Positions 44,607 to 53,357 of a stretch of DNA of 64,000 bases are shown one piece after another. The translations under genes and the position numbers were made by a program. The first letter of the stretch is position 1; each line of letters starts with the position of its first letter. The stretch is from JAIBCC01 sp963763855 (GTDB lineage: Bacteria; Acidobacteriota; Blastocatellia; Pyrinomonadales; Pyrinomonadaceae): assembly GCA_963763855.1 (NCBI GenBank), contig CAVXPU010000010.1, positions 1 through 64,000 on the forward strand, read 5' to 3'. The notes under the pieces were generated by a model that worked only from the letters and a program-made list of their open reading frames with translations, was not told the DNA's origin and did not search any database.

Positions 44607-46331
44607 ATGAAAAAAATAATCGTTTTAATTGCAGTAATTTCGTTATTTTCCCAAAGTTTATTGGCTCAAAAAGCTGATAAAAAGTCTGAAAAATGGGTTG
44701 AAAAAACTCTAAAATCATTAACACTTCGACAAAAAATCGGGCAAATGATAAATTTTCGTCTGACAGGTGAGTTTCATAATGTCAATAGCGAAAAATTCAA
44801 AGAATCTGCGGAAATGATTGTAAAACAAGGGATTGGCGGATTCACTGTTTATCGTGGAAATGCTAATTCGGTCGCTTTGATGACCAACGAATTGCAAAAA
44901 CTTTCAAATCTTCCGCTGCTTTTTTCGGCTGATTATGAACGTGGTTTGCGAATGCAAATGCCATTGACGGGAACGCCTTTTACGACCGCAATGGGCGTTG
45001 GAGCAACCGGCGATAGTCAAGCAGCTTTCCGCCAAGGTAAAATTATTTGCGAAGAAATGCGTGCAATCGGCGTTCAATGGCAGTTCGCACCGGTCGCAGA
45101 TTTGAATAATAATCCCGATAATCCCGTCATAAATATTCGCAGTTACGGCGAAAATCCGCAAAAAGTTGGCGAGATGGTTTCAGCTTTTTCGCAAGGCACA
45201 CAAGCCGCAAATTGCCTTTCTACGCTCAAACATTTTCCCGGACACGGCGACACCGCGACCGATTCGCACATCGGTTTGGGTGTGATAAGTGTCGATAAAG
45301 CCCGGCTCGATTCGCTTGAACTTGTGCCTTTTAACGCGGCGATAAAGCAAGGTGCCGATTCAGTTATGACCGCACATTTAGCCGTTCCAAAGGTTACCGG
45401 AAACGAAATTCCCGCAACTTTGAACGCGAAAATTTCGACGGATTTACTTCGCAAGGAACTTGGATTTAACGGAATTATCGTAACCGACGCGATGGAAATG
45501 GGTGCGATTGAAAAAAATTATTCGCGTGAAAAATCGGTCGTGATGGCAGTTCAAGCCGGTGCCGATGTCGTGCTTTTGCCATTGAGTGTTTCGGGTGCGA
45601 TTGATTCGATTGAATCTGCCGTAAAAAATGGAGATTTGACTGAAGATCGAATTAACCTGTCTGTTCGCAAAATTTTAGCGGCAAAACATAAACTCGGATT
45701 AGTGCAAAATCGATTCGTTGATTCTGCAAATATCGCACGAATTGTCGAAAAACCCGAAAACGTCAAAGAGGCAAATGACATCGCCGAAAAATCGATTACG
45801 TTGCTCAGAAACGACCGCGACTTTCTACCGCTTTCCACCCAAACCGCGAAGGATACAATGTTCGTTGTCGTTGCGGCGGATGATGAACCTGAGCGGATTG
45901 TCGAAGGTGTCGCGTTTATTCCTGAGGTTCAGCGACGGCTTCCAAACGCGAAAATAGTTCGCCTTGATTTACGTTCGACAAAGAGCGATTACGACCAAGT
46001 TTTGTCTGATTCGAGGGCTTTTAGCAATATGGTTTTAGCAGTTTTCGTCAAACGTGCAGCAAATAAAGGGACTGTGAAATTGCCCGATTTACAGACGAAT
46101 TTTGTCAAGCAAGCAATCGCGACCGACAGGAAAGTCGCGATCTTTGCTTTCGGATCGCCGTATCTAATCCGGCAATTTCCCGAAGCCAAAACTTACGCCG
46201 TAACTTATGCAATAGAAGAAGTTGCACAATTTGCCGCAGCGAAAACAATCTTCGGCGAAGTAAACTTTCAAGGAAAATTACCAGTTTCGATACCGGATTT
46301 ATTTCCAATTGGAAGCGGAATTGTGCGATGA
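44607..46331 (+). CDS. beta-N-acetylhexosaminidase, GH3 (NagZ-like)
   Basis: 574 residues with a signal peptide (MKKIIVLIAVISLFSQSLLA). GH3 catalytic barrel with the NagZ signature KHFPGHGDTATDSHIGLG (residues about 208-225), whose His/Asp act in catalysis, and the nucleophile Asp in IIVTDAMEMGAI (about 297). A C-terminal GH3_C-like domain is present (about 390-574), longer than the single-domain E. coli NagZ. Cuts terminal beta-GlcNAc, from chitobiose or peptidoglycan fragments. Secreted, in contrast to E. coli NagZ. The last base of this gene overlaps the start of the next (GATGA). Confidence 0.92.
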   Translation: MKKIIVLIAVISLFSQSLLAQKADKKSEKWVEKTLKSLTLRQKIGQMINFRLTGEFHNVNSEKFKESAEMIVKQGIGGFTVYRGNANSVALMTNELQKLSNLPLLFSADYERGLRMQMPLTGTPFTTAMGVGATGDSQAAFRQGKIICEEMRAIGVQWQFAPVADLNNNPDNPVINIRSYGENPQKVGEMVSAFSQGTQAANCLSTLKHFPGHGDTATDSHIGLGVISVDKARLDSLELVPFNAAIKQGADSVMTAHLAVPKVTGNEIPATLNAKISTDLLRKELGFNGIIVTDAMEMGAIEKNYSREKSVVMAVQAGADVVLLPLSVSGAIDSIESAVKNGDLTEDRINLSVRKILAAKHKLGLVQNRFVDSANIARIVEKPENVKEANDIAEKSITLLRNDRDFLPLSTQTAKDTMFVVVAADDEPERIVEGVAFIPEVQRRLPNAKIVRLDLRSTKSDYDQVLSDSRAFSNMVLAVFVKRAANKGTVKLPDLQTNFVKQAIATDRKVAIFAFGSPYLIRQFPEAKTYAVTYAIEEVAQFAAAKTIFGEVNFQGKLPVSIPDLFPIGSGIVR

Positions 46332-48484
46332 ATAAAGTCCGAATAGGAATCGATGTTGGCGGAACCTTTACGGACGTCGTGGTGATCGATCACGAAACCC
46401 GTGAAGTGATTTCGCAGCTCAAAGTTCCGACCACTCATTCGGCTAAAGAAGGTGTTGCACTTGGCATAATTGAGGCGATTGAACGTGCACTTTCAGAACT
46501 CAGCATTTCACCCGACGACGTAATTTTCATCGCTCATTCTACCACTCAAGCGACAAACGCTTTACTCGAAGGTGACGTTGCAAGTGTAGGAATAATTGGA
46601 CTTGGAAGCGGGCTGGAAGGAATCAAAGCAAAAATTGATACTCGGATTCCGCAGATCGAACTTGCTCCGAACCGATTCCTGAAACCTGAATTTGAGTTTG
46701 TCAGAAGTTTTAGCCACAGAGACACAGAGACACAGAGATTTTCTGAAATAATTTCGAATTTTATAAGCAAAGGTGTTGAGGTTGTCGTTACGTCTGAAGC
46801 GTTTGGTGTTGATCGAATCGCGAACGAAGAAAATATCTCGCAACTGGCACGAAAACACGGACTTTTCGCCACCAGCGGACACGAGGTTTCGCAGCTTTAC
46901 GGACTTCGCACACGCACTCGAACCGCCGTAATCAACGGTGCGATTTTGCCGAAAATGATTCATACCGCAACGATGACCGATGAATGCGTGAAACGTGCGG
47001 GAATCAAAGCCCCGCTGATGATAATGCGTTCGGATGGCGGCGTAATGTCGGTGGAAGAAGTGCATCGGCGACCGATTATGACGATGCTTTCGGGTCCGGC
47101 GGCGGGAATCGCGGGTGCCTTGATGCACGAGCGGATTTCGGACGGGATTTTTATCGAAGTCGGCGGAACAAGTGCTGATATTTCAGTAATTAGAGATGGT
47201 CAACCGCAGACAAAAGCCGCACGGGTTGGCGGACATCGAACTTATTTGAACACGCTTGATGTCCGAACTTTGGCGATTGCGGGCGGTTCGATGATTCGTG
47301 AATCGGGCGGGAAAATTATTGACGTCGGCTCGCGTTCCGTACATATCGCGGGCTTACATTACGCGTGTTTTCAAAAGCCCGAAGTCTTTGTAAACGCGAA
47401 ACTTATTCATCTTCGCCCGACCGAGAAAGATGCAGATGATTACACTGCAATCGAATGTGAAAACGGCGAAAAATTTAGTTTAACTCCAACTTGTGCTGCG
47501 AATCTTTTGGAAATTGTTCCGATGGATGCTTTTGCTTTTGGGAATGCAGAAGCGGCACAATTAGCCTTCAAACCTTTGGCAGAAAAAATCGGTAAAAGCA
47601 TCGAAGAAACCGCGAAAGAAGTTTTAGAAATCTCGTGTCGAAAAGTGCAAAAGCAGATTGACGAGCTGATTTTTGAATATAATTTGGATAGAAATACGGT
47701 CGAATTAGTCGGCGGCGGCGGCGGTTCTGCGTCTCTGGTTTTATTCACAGGCGAGCTGATGAATCTCCCTGCGAGACTCGCAAAGAACGCGGAAGTTATT
47801 TCAACCATTGGAGTTGCGTTGGCGATGGTGCGTGATACGGTCGAGCGAAATATCGTCGATCCAACGCCCGAACAGATTTTGCAAGTCCGCCGTGAAGCAG
47901 TTGAAGCCGTCTGCAAAATTGGAGCGGTTCGCAAAACGGTTGAGGTGCAAATCGAAGTAGATACACGCCGAAATCTTGTCCGGGCGACCGCTTTCGGCAC
48001 AACCGAACTTAAAAAAGATGAAAATTTGACAAAAGTTCAAGGCGTTGACGAATGCCAAAAATCAGCGGCACGTTCGATGCAAATTGATGCCGAAAACGTC
48101 AAACTCGCGGGTGAAACTTCGGCACTTTATGTTTTTTCCGCCGAAAAACAGACAAAAACATTTTTCGGTTTGTTTACACAACTTGCACAATTAGCTAGAG
48201 TTACGGACAAAACGGGCGTTATTTTATTGCAACGAAGCAATGCCGAAGTTATTGAAACAAAGGTTTCCGAAACCGTCAAAACTTTGGAAGAAATCATTAC
48301 TAAATTAACTGATTTTGGCGATGCGGGACGGAGTTTGCCTGACATTCATCTATTGTTTGGAAGTAGAATTATCAATTTATCGGGACTTGCAGAAATGGAA
48401 CAGGCGATTGCTTTGGCGAAGACCGAATTGGAAAATTTGTCCGAAGATGAACGAGTTGCGATTGTAGCAACGGCGAAGAATTGA
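46328..48484 (+). CDS. hydantoinase/oxoprolinase subunit A-like protein
   Basis: 718 residues, translationally coupled to the GH3 gene. Hydantoinase/oxoprolinase A fold: RIGIDVGGTFTDVVVIDHET at the N-terminus, TTQATNALLEGDVASVGII, and the hydantoinase_A core MIMRSDGGVMSVEEVHRRPI and TMLSGPAAGIAGALM with GGTSADISVIR. These ATP-dependent enzymes open cyclic amides. No HyuB partner is adjacent. The DUF-like tail beyond residue 600 is poorly known. Residues about 128-141 (FSHRDTETQRFSE) are encoded by a CACAGAGA repeat inserted in frame. Substrate is unknown; the locus suggests a lactam of sugar-acid or muropeptide origin, as inference. Confidence 0.82.
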   Translation: MNKVRIGIDVGGTFTDVVVIDHETREVISQLKVPTTHSAKEGVALGIIEAIERALSELSISPDDVIFIAHSTTQATNALLEGDVASVGIIGLGSGLEGIKAKIDTRIPQIELAPNRFLKPEFEFVRSFSHRDTETQRFSEIISNFISKGVEVVVTSEAFGVDRIANEENISQLARKHGLFATSGHEVSQLYGLRTRTRTAVINGAILPKMIHTATMTDECVKRAGIKAPLMIMRSDGGVMSVEEVHRRPIMTMLSGPAAGIAGALMHERISDGIFIEVGGTSADISVIRDGQPQTKAARVGGHRTYLNTLDVRTLAIAGGSMIRESGGKIIDVGSRSVHIAGLHYACFQKPEVFVNAKLIHLRPTEKDADDYTAIECENGEKFSLTPTCAANLLEIVPMDAFAFGNAEAAQLAFKPLAEKIGKSIEETAKEVLEISCRKVQKQIDELIFEYNLDRNTVELVGGGGGSASLVLFTGELMNLPARLAKNAEVISTIGVALAMVRDTVERNIVDPTPEQILQVRREAVEAVCKIGAVRKTVEVQIEVDTRRNLVRATAFGTTELKKDENLTKVQGVDECQKSAARSMQIDAENVKLAGETSALYVFSAEKQTKTFFGLFTQLAQLARVTDKTGVILLQRSNAEVIETKVSETVKTLEEIITKLTDFGDAGRSLPDIHLLFGSRIINLSGLAEMEQAIALAKTELENLSEDERVAIVATAKN
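46713..46742. repeat. CACAGAGA repeat inside the HyuA-like gene
   Basis: Three CACAGAGA octamers, frame-preserving, encoding HRDTETQR. Confidence 0.85.
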
Positions 48485-48490
48485 CTGGAT

Positions 48491-48619
48491 GGAACGCAGA
48501 CACTCTTGTCTGCAAGCGTTTGCAAAACGCTAAAAATGCTAGGTCAAATTCAACTTGAGCGATAGTTAAGACTATTAGATTTTTTGCAAAAATCTTGCGG
48601 ACAAGAGTGTCCGCGTTCC
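48491..48619. repeat. REP-like hairpin pair between the HyuA-like and FAD-oxidoreductase genes
   Basis: Arms at 48491-48513 and 48597-48619 are inverted copies with 21 of 23 bases matching. Each is its own hairpin: GCAGACA-CTCT-TGTCTGC and GCGGACA-AGAG-TGTCCGC. The two differences are compensatory within each stem, which suggests selection for the fold. Confidence 0.8.
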
Positions 48620-48628
48620 CAGCAGAAA

Positions 48629-50251
48629 ATGAAAAATTTGCAGACTCAAATTTTAATAGTTGGCGGCGGAATCGGCGGATGTAAGTGTGCATTGGCGGCG
48701 TGCGAGGCTGGTTTGCAAGTAATTCTGACCGAAGAATCCGATTGGATTGGCGGACAATTTACTTCGCAAGCGACTCCGCCGGACGAACACGGTTGGATCG
48801 AAAGTTTCGGTTGCACAAGGAGTTACAGACAATTTCGAGAAAGCGTTCGGTCATTTTATCGAAAAAATTATCCGCTGACTGTCGAGGCAAAGGCGAATCC
48901 TATTTTGAATCCGGGCAACGGGTGGGTTTCTCCGCTTTGCGGTGAACCAAAAGTTTTTTTAGCAGTTTTCGAGGAACTATTAAGCGAATTTGTTGCAAAA
49001 GGAAACTTGCAGATTCTGACTGAAACGATACCGATTTCAGCCGAAACAAACGGCGATAAAGTAAGTAATATTAAGCTCTTTGATAAAAAAACAGGCGAAG
49101 AAATTTTTGTTTCAGCAAAGTATTTTGTTGACGCAACTGAACTTGGCGATTTGCTTCCGTTGACTAAAACTGAATTTGTGACAGGCTCAGAAAGTTCAAG
49201 CGAAACAGGCGAACCTTCGGCGAAAGCGGTTGCTAATCCGAATAATGTGCAAGCCTTTTCGATGTGTTTTGCGATGTCGCATCACGTGGGCGAAGATTGG
49301 ACAATTGAAAAGCCAAAGAATTACGAATTTTGGAGAAATTTTGAACCAAATTTAACGCCAAAGTGGAGCGGAAAATTATTAAGTTTAGACGGATTAAGTC
49401 CGCGAACATTGGAGAAAGTTTCATATAATTTTCAGCCGAATAACGAACCGAACAAAGCCTTTGCGGGATTGTGGACTTATCGCCGAATTTTGCATAAAGA
49501 GAACTTTATCGAAGACAGTTTCGATTCGGATATCACGCTGGTTAATTATCCGCAGATTGATTATTTGCTTGGCGATTTGTGCGAAGCGGAAGATTTTTAC
49601 CACAGAGGCACAGAGACAAGGAGAGATAAATTTGTTAATGAAGCGAAACAGCAAAGCCCTTCTTTTCTATACTTTCTGCAGACCGAACTCGGTTTCAAAG
49701 GTTTAAAACTTCGTCCTGATGTGGTTGGAACAAGCGATGGATTGGCGAAAATGCCATATATTCGTGAGTCGCGGCGAATAAAGGCGGAATTTACGATTTT
49801 AGAACAGCACGTTTCGGCAAAGTGTCGCCCGAATCAAACGCTTTCGGAGCAATTTCACGATTCAATCGGGGTTGGATTTTATCGGATTGATTTGCATCCG
49901 ACGGTCGGCGGGGATAACTATTTAGACGTCGAAAGCTTGCCGTTCCAAATTCCGCTCGGAGCGTTAATTCCAGAGCGTATGACTAATCTTTTAGCAGCGT
50001 GTAAAAACATTGGCACAACGCATATCACCAATGGTTGCTATCGTTTACACCCTATTGAATGGAACATCGGCGAAGCAGTTGGTAATCTTTTGGCGTTTTG
50101 TTTGGAGAGAAATCTAGAGCCGAAACAGGTTAGAAATGATGGAAAACTGTTGAGCGAATTTCAGTCGATTTTGGTTAAAAACGGTCTTGAATTAGAGTGG
50201 CGAAAAAATTTGATTTTGAGCGAAGGAGACCCGCACAGACATGCAATGTGA
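48629..50251 (+). CDS. FAD-dependent oxidoreductase (PF12831 type)
   Basis: 540 residues from ATG 48629; a TTG at 48584 lies in the REP element and is not credible. The FAD site is QTQILIVGGGIGGCKCALAA. Further motifs are DWIGGQFTSQATPPDEHGWI, KYFVDATELGDLL and NIGTTHITNGCYRLHPIEWN. No signal peptide. The family holds putative dehydrogenases of unknown sugar or polyol substrates. A CACAGAGA repeat encodes residues of YHRGTETRRDK at about 49598. It is followed by an ImmA-like gene that overlaps by 11 bases. Confidence 0.83.
   Translation: MKNLQTQILIVGGGIGGCKCALAACEAGLQVILTEESDWIGGQFTSQATPPDEHGWIESFGCTRSYRQFRESVRSFYRKNYPLTVEAKANPILNPGNGWVSPLCGEPKVFLAVFEELLSEFVAKGNLQILTETIPISAETNGDKVSNIKLFDKKTGEEIFVSAKYFVDATELGDLLPLTKTEFVTGSESSSETGEPSAKAVANPNNVQAFSMCFAMSHHVGEDWTIEKPKNYEFWRNFEPNLTPKWSGKLLSLDGLSPRTLEKVSYNFQPNNEPNKAFAGLWTYRRILHKENFIEDSFDSDITLVNYPQIDYLLGDLCEAEDFYHRGTETRRDKFVNEAKQQSPSFLYFLQTELGFKGLKLRPDVVGTSDGLAKMPYIRESRRIKAEFTILEQHVSAKCRPNQTLSEQFHDSIGVGFYRIDLHPTVGGDNYLDVESLPFQIPLGALIPERMTNLLAACKNIGTTHITNGCYRLHPIEWNIGEAVGNLLAFCLERNLEPKQVRNDGKLLSEFQSILVKNGLELEWRKNLILSEGDPHRHAM
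49598..49624. repeat. CACAGAGG-type repeat inside the FAD-oxidoreductase gene
   Basis: CCACAGAGGCACAGAGACA encodes HRGTETR in frame. It is a diverged copy of the palindrome arm at 43019. Confidence 0.85.
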
Positions 50252-50591
50252 TTTGCGATTTTCAATTTACGATTTTCGATTGGAAGAAGGCTTTAGCGGC
50301 TCAAAATTAGCTGAGAAAGTTACTAATCAATTTCGGACGAATAATGTTTTTCGAATCGCACAAAAACTAGAGATTTCAATAGTTTACGAGAAATGGTTTC
50401 CTGTTACTTTGGGCGAATTTGATAAGAAAAAGAGGCGAATTACGGTCAATGAAAATGCCGAAATTCCCTTTGAAAAAATCATCGCACACGAACTTGGACA
50501 CTATTTTTTGGAAGAATTTTTACCACGGAGACACAGAGACGCAGAGAAAATCTGTGATGAATTTGCAGATGAACTTTTAGCACATGGATAA
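50241..50591 (+). CDS. ImmA/IrrE-type metallopeptidase
   Basis: 116 residues. The active site is KIIAHELGHYFLEE (HExxH), and the downstream helix DAEKICDEFADELLAHG supplies the third metal ligand, so it is the COG2856 zinc peptidase core in short form. The first 14 residues come from a heptamer-type repeat (GATTTGC, GATTTTC, AATTTAC, GATTTTC). The loop between HELGH and the third ligand (LPRRHRDAE) comes from a CACAGAGA repeat. The start overlaps the FAD gene by 11 bases and the end overlaps the NagK-like gene. Such peptidases often cut repressors to relieve repression; no partner repressor is adjacent. Confidence 0.78.
   Translation: MQCDLRFSIYDFRLEEGFSGSKLAEKVTNQFRTNNVFRIAQKLEISIVYEKWFPVTLGEFDKKKRRITVNENAEIPFEKIIAHELGHYFLEEFLPRRHRDAEKICDEFADELLAHG
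50522..50548. repeat. CACAGAGA repeat inside the ImmA-like gene
   Basis: CCACGGAGACACAGAGACGC encodes RRHRDAE between the HELGH motif and the third ligand helix. Confidence 0.82.
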
Positions 50592-51579
50592 ATCGCAAAT
50601 CGACAATCGACAATCGAAAATATTCCTCGGCGTTGATGGCGGGCAAAGCCACACCGAAGCCGTTGTTGCTGATGAATTCGGGCAAATTTTGGGTTTTGGA
50701 CTCGGCGGTGCATCAAATCACGCCGAAATTCCGGGCGGTCGAGAGCGTTTGAAAAATGCGGTAATTGATTCAGTTTCAGAAGCCTTAAACAGCAATCCGC
50801 AATCCGCAATCCGCAATTCGCAATTCGAATCGGCACATTTCGGGATGACTGGCGGAGCGGATTACAAAGAGGAAATTATCCGTGAAATTATCAACGCCAA
50901 AACCTTAACGGTCGGACACGATGCACCCACAGCTTTAGCAAGCGGAACAGACGGCAAACCGGGAATCGTTGTGATAAGCGGAACAGGTTCAGCTATTTAC
51001 GGCGAAAATGAAAGTGGCGAAAAAGCTCGATCCGGTGGACTTGGCTACCTTTTTTCGGATGAAGGAAGCGGATTTTGGCTCGCCACGCAGACGATTCGGC
51101 TGGCTATCAAGGAACAGGACGATGTGATTGAAAATGCAGGCTTGGAGCAATTAGTCTTGGATTATTTCAAGGTCGAAACAATCCGCGATTTGACCACGCC
51201 TTTTTATAACGGCAAAGTTTTGCGGGATGAAATTGCAAGTTTTGCCCGAACTGTTCACGATGAAGCCGCGAACGGAAATGAAGTTTTGCGTGACCAGATA
51301 AAATTTGGGGCGAATTGTTTAGTTGAAAATGTCAAAAGCGTGGCAAAACGTCTGCAATTCGTTGAACAGTTTGATGTTGTGGGCGTGGGCGGAATGTTTC
51401 AGGGCGAGTTGATGCGGAACTTTTTCGTGGAAATTTTGGCTGAAAAAGTGCCAAACGCAAATTTTATCAAACCGCGTTTCAAACCCGCGATCGGGGCATT
51501 ACTTTTGGCGTATCGTAATGCTAAAATTGAACTTAGCGAGCAGTTGTTATTAAATTTAGAAAATTCTCAGAATAAATGA
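50584..51579 (+). CDS. N-acetylglucosamine kinase-like protein (BadF/BadG/BcrA fold)
   Basis: 331 residues. Hsp70/actin-type ATPase of the BadF/NagK group. The phosphate-1 motif is FLGVDGGQSHTEAVVADEFG, with adenosine/phosphate-2 VVISGTGSAIYG and GLGYLFSDEGSGFWLATQTI. It phosphorylates GlcNAc, ManNAc or MurNAc at C6 in related enzymes. The first codons (KSQIDNRQSK) and residues NSNPQSAIRNSQFES (CAATCCG heptamers at 50793-50827) are repeat-derived. It overlaps immA (8 bases) and nanE (4 bases). Sits with NanE and the GH3 enzyme, which supports an amino-sugar role. Confidence 0.85.
   Translation: MDKSQIDNRQSKIFLGVDGGQSHTEAVVADEFGQILGFGLGGASNHAEIPGGRERLKNAVIDSVSEALNSNPQSAIRNSQFESAHFGMTGGADYKEEIIREIINAKTLTVGHDAPTALASGTDGKPGIVVISGTGSAIYGENESGEKARSGGLGYLFSDEGSGFWLATQTIRLAIKEQDDVIENAGLEQLVLDYFKVETIRDLTTPFYNGKVLRDEIASFARTVHDEAANGNEVLRDQIKFGANCLVENVKSVAKRLQFVEQFDVVGVGGMFQGELMRNFFVEILAEKVPNANFIKPRFKPAIGALLLAYRNAKIELSEQLLLNLENSQNK
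50793..50827. repeat. heptamer tandem repeat inside the NagK-like gene
   Basis: Five units: CAATCCG three times then CAATTCG twice. Translated as NPQSAIRNSQF in frame. Also (CGACAAT)2 at about 50597 near the start of the gene. Confidence 0.9.
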
Positions 51580-52325
51580 ATTCGTTAGAAAACAAAATCG
51601 AAAATCTGAAATCTAAAATCAAAAATGGTTTGATTGTTTCGTGCCAAGCCCCCGCGAATTCGCCGCTTGCCAAACCCGAAATCATTGCCGCCTTTGCCGA
51701 AACTGCCGTCCAAAACGGAGCAGTCGGCGTGCGGATCGATTCACCCGAAAATATTTGTGCGGTTAAGAAAATCGTCAATGTTCCTATCATCGGAATTTTC
51801 AAAATTGTGTCGGAATCAAGCGATGTTTATATCACGCCGACTTTTGCGTCAGCCGAACAGGTCGCCGAAGCCGGAGCAGACATAATTGCCATAGATGCAA
51901 CATTTAGAAGCCGTCCGAATGATGAACATCTAGCCGAAATTGTTGAACGAATTCACAACGAATTACAGTTGCCCGTGATGGCGGACGTAGCAACTTTTGA
52001 AGAAGGATTGAATGCCGCAAAAATCGGCTGTGATTTTATCGGCACAACGCTTTCGGGTTATACAGACGAGACAAAACACATCAGCGAACCTGATTTTGAA
52101 CTGGTTAAAAAACTCTCAAATCTATCTGTTCCAACAATTTGCGAAGGTCGCCTGCGGAAACCCGAAAATGTTGCAAAAGCGTTTGAATGCGGAGCGTTTG
52201 CCGTCGTTGTAGGAAATGCGATTACGGGAACAGATTGGCTGGTAAGGGAATTCGTTGAAGCTACGCCGAAAGAGTTAGTAGTCCCGCGTTCACGCGGAAT
52301 TTCGCAAAACACTGAAACCGCATAA
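51576..52325 (+). CDS. nanE: N-acetylmannosamine-6-phosphate 2-epimerase-like protein
   Basis: 249 residues, TIM barrel. Interconverts ManNAc-6-P and GlcNAc-6-P in the sialic acid pathway (EC 5.1.3.9). The NanE family markers are GLIVSCQAPANSPLAKPEII, VGVRIDSPENI, IAIDATFRSRP, MADVATFEEGLNAAKIGCDF and TTLSGYTDE, with the catalytic Lys/Glu expected in ICEGRLRKPENV. The first residues NKIENLKSKIKN come from a heptamer-type repeat. It overlaps nagK by 4 bases. No NanA lyase is seen in the window, so sialic acid degradation is not established. Confidence 0.9.
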   Translation: MNSLENKIENLKSKIKNGLIVSCQAPANSPLAKPEIIAAFAETAVQNGAVGVRIDSPENICAVKKIVNVPIIGIFKIVSESSDVYITPTFASAEQVAEAGADIIAIDATFRSRPNDEHLAEIVERIHNELQLPVMADVATFEEGLNAAKIGCDFIGTTLSGYTDETKHISEPDFELVKKLSNLSVPTICEGRLRKPENVAKAFECGAFAVVVGNAITGTDWLVREFVEATPKELVVPRSRGISQNTETA

Positions 52326-52340
52326 ATGCGGAACTACAAA

Positions 52341-53276
52341 CTATTTCTTATTAATCTGATCCGCCAAAACCGCCAACAAAATCACTACACCTAGTGCGAT
52401 TTTTTGCAAATAAGGGTCGATTCCCGCGAGGTTCAAACCGTTATTCAAAACACCGATAAATATTGCCCCGAAAAGAGTTGAGATAACGCTTCCTTTGCCG
52501 CCCATCAGCGAAGTTCCGCCGACGACAACTGCCGCGATGACATCCAATTCATACTGCATTCCTGCGTTTGCTAAACCTGCTCCCAAACGCGAAGCGAGTG
52601 TTACACCTGCCAATCCAACCAAAACTCCATTCAAGATGTAAACCCACGTCGTCACGGATTTGACGTTGATTCCCGCCAAGAATGATGCTTCCGAATTTCC
52701 GCCAATCGCGTAAACATAACGCCCGAAACGGGTTTGCGTCAAAATAAACCAGCCCATCGCAAAAACGATCAGCATCGTAATCACCGGAACAGGCAAACCG
52801 AGAATTTTCTCACGTCCAAGAAAAGCGAAAGTGCTTGGCAAATCACTGACCGACGTTGAACCCGCAAATTTATCGGCAATGATGAATGACAAACCACGTG
52901 CAATCGTCAAAATTGCTAATGTCACGACAAACGGCGGAACTTTGAAACGCGAAATTGTGATTCCGTTAAACAAACCGCTGACTACACCAACCACAACCGC
53001 CGCAATAATTCCGATAAAAACACCCGCATCACCAAAACTTTTAGCACAAATTGCCGCCACGATTCCCGCCACCGCCAGCACCGAACCGATTGACAAATCA
53101 ATTCCGCCCGTCAGAATCACAAAGGTCATCCCGACAGCCAAAATTCCCGTAATTGCAATGCTCAGAGCAACATTGACCAGATTGTCAACCAACAAAAATT
53201 GCGGCGAAAGCATTGAAAACACAACTACTTCCGCGAAAATTGCCAGAACGATAATGTATTTTTGAATTTGTTTCAC
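52341..53276 (-). CDS. sugar ABC transporter permease, RbsC-like
   Basis: 311 residues, about 8-10 membrane helices. Permease of a carbohydrate CUT2 importer: VALSIAITGILAVGMTFVIL, ILTGGIDLSIGSVLAVAGIV, and NGVLVGLAGVTLASRLGAGL, GGTSLMGGKGSVISTLFGAI as the conserved loops. It is preceded by the binding protein. No CUT2 ATPase (RbsA) is adjacent in the window. The sugar is unknown. It is convergent with nanE, 15 bases apart. Confidence 0.92.
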   Translation of the reverse strand: MKQIQKYIIVLAIFAEVVVFSMLSPQFLLVDNLVNVALSIAITGILAVGMTFVILTGGIDLSIGSVLAVAGIVAAICAKSFGDAGVFIGIIAAVVVGVVSGLFNGITISRFKVPPFVVTLAILTIARGLSFIIADKFAGSTSVSDLPSTFAFLGREKILGLPVPVITMLIVFAMGWFILTQTRFGRYVYAIGGNSEASFLAGINVKSVTTWVYILNGVLVGLAGVTLASRLGAGLANAGMQYELDVIAAVVVGGTSLMGGKGSVISTLFGAIFIGVLNNGLNLAGIDPYLQKIALGVVILLAVLADQINKK

Positions 53277-53287
53277 GGATTTTTAAT

Positions 53288-53352
53288 TTGCCCGCGAAAC
53301 ACATGAAAAAACTATAAAATTTTTCGCGTCTTTTAGCGTATTTCGCGGGCAA
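53288..53352. repeat. CGCGAAA-type inverted repeat between rbsB-like and rbsC-like genes
   Basis: TTGCCCGCGAAA (53288-53299) and TTTCGCGGGCAA (53341-53352) are perfect inverted copies with a 41-base spacer holding further GCGAAAA and CGCTAAAAG units. It could form a hairpin that weakens readthrough from binding protein to permease. Confidence 0.75.
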
Positions 53353-53357
53353 TTTCC

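Noticed and set aside
50584..52325. Sialic acid catabolic operon
   Set aside because: NanE and a sugar kinase are present but no NanA lyase, sialidase or sialic acid transporter is visible in the window.
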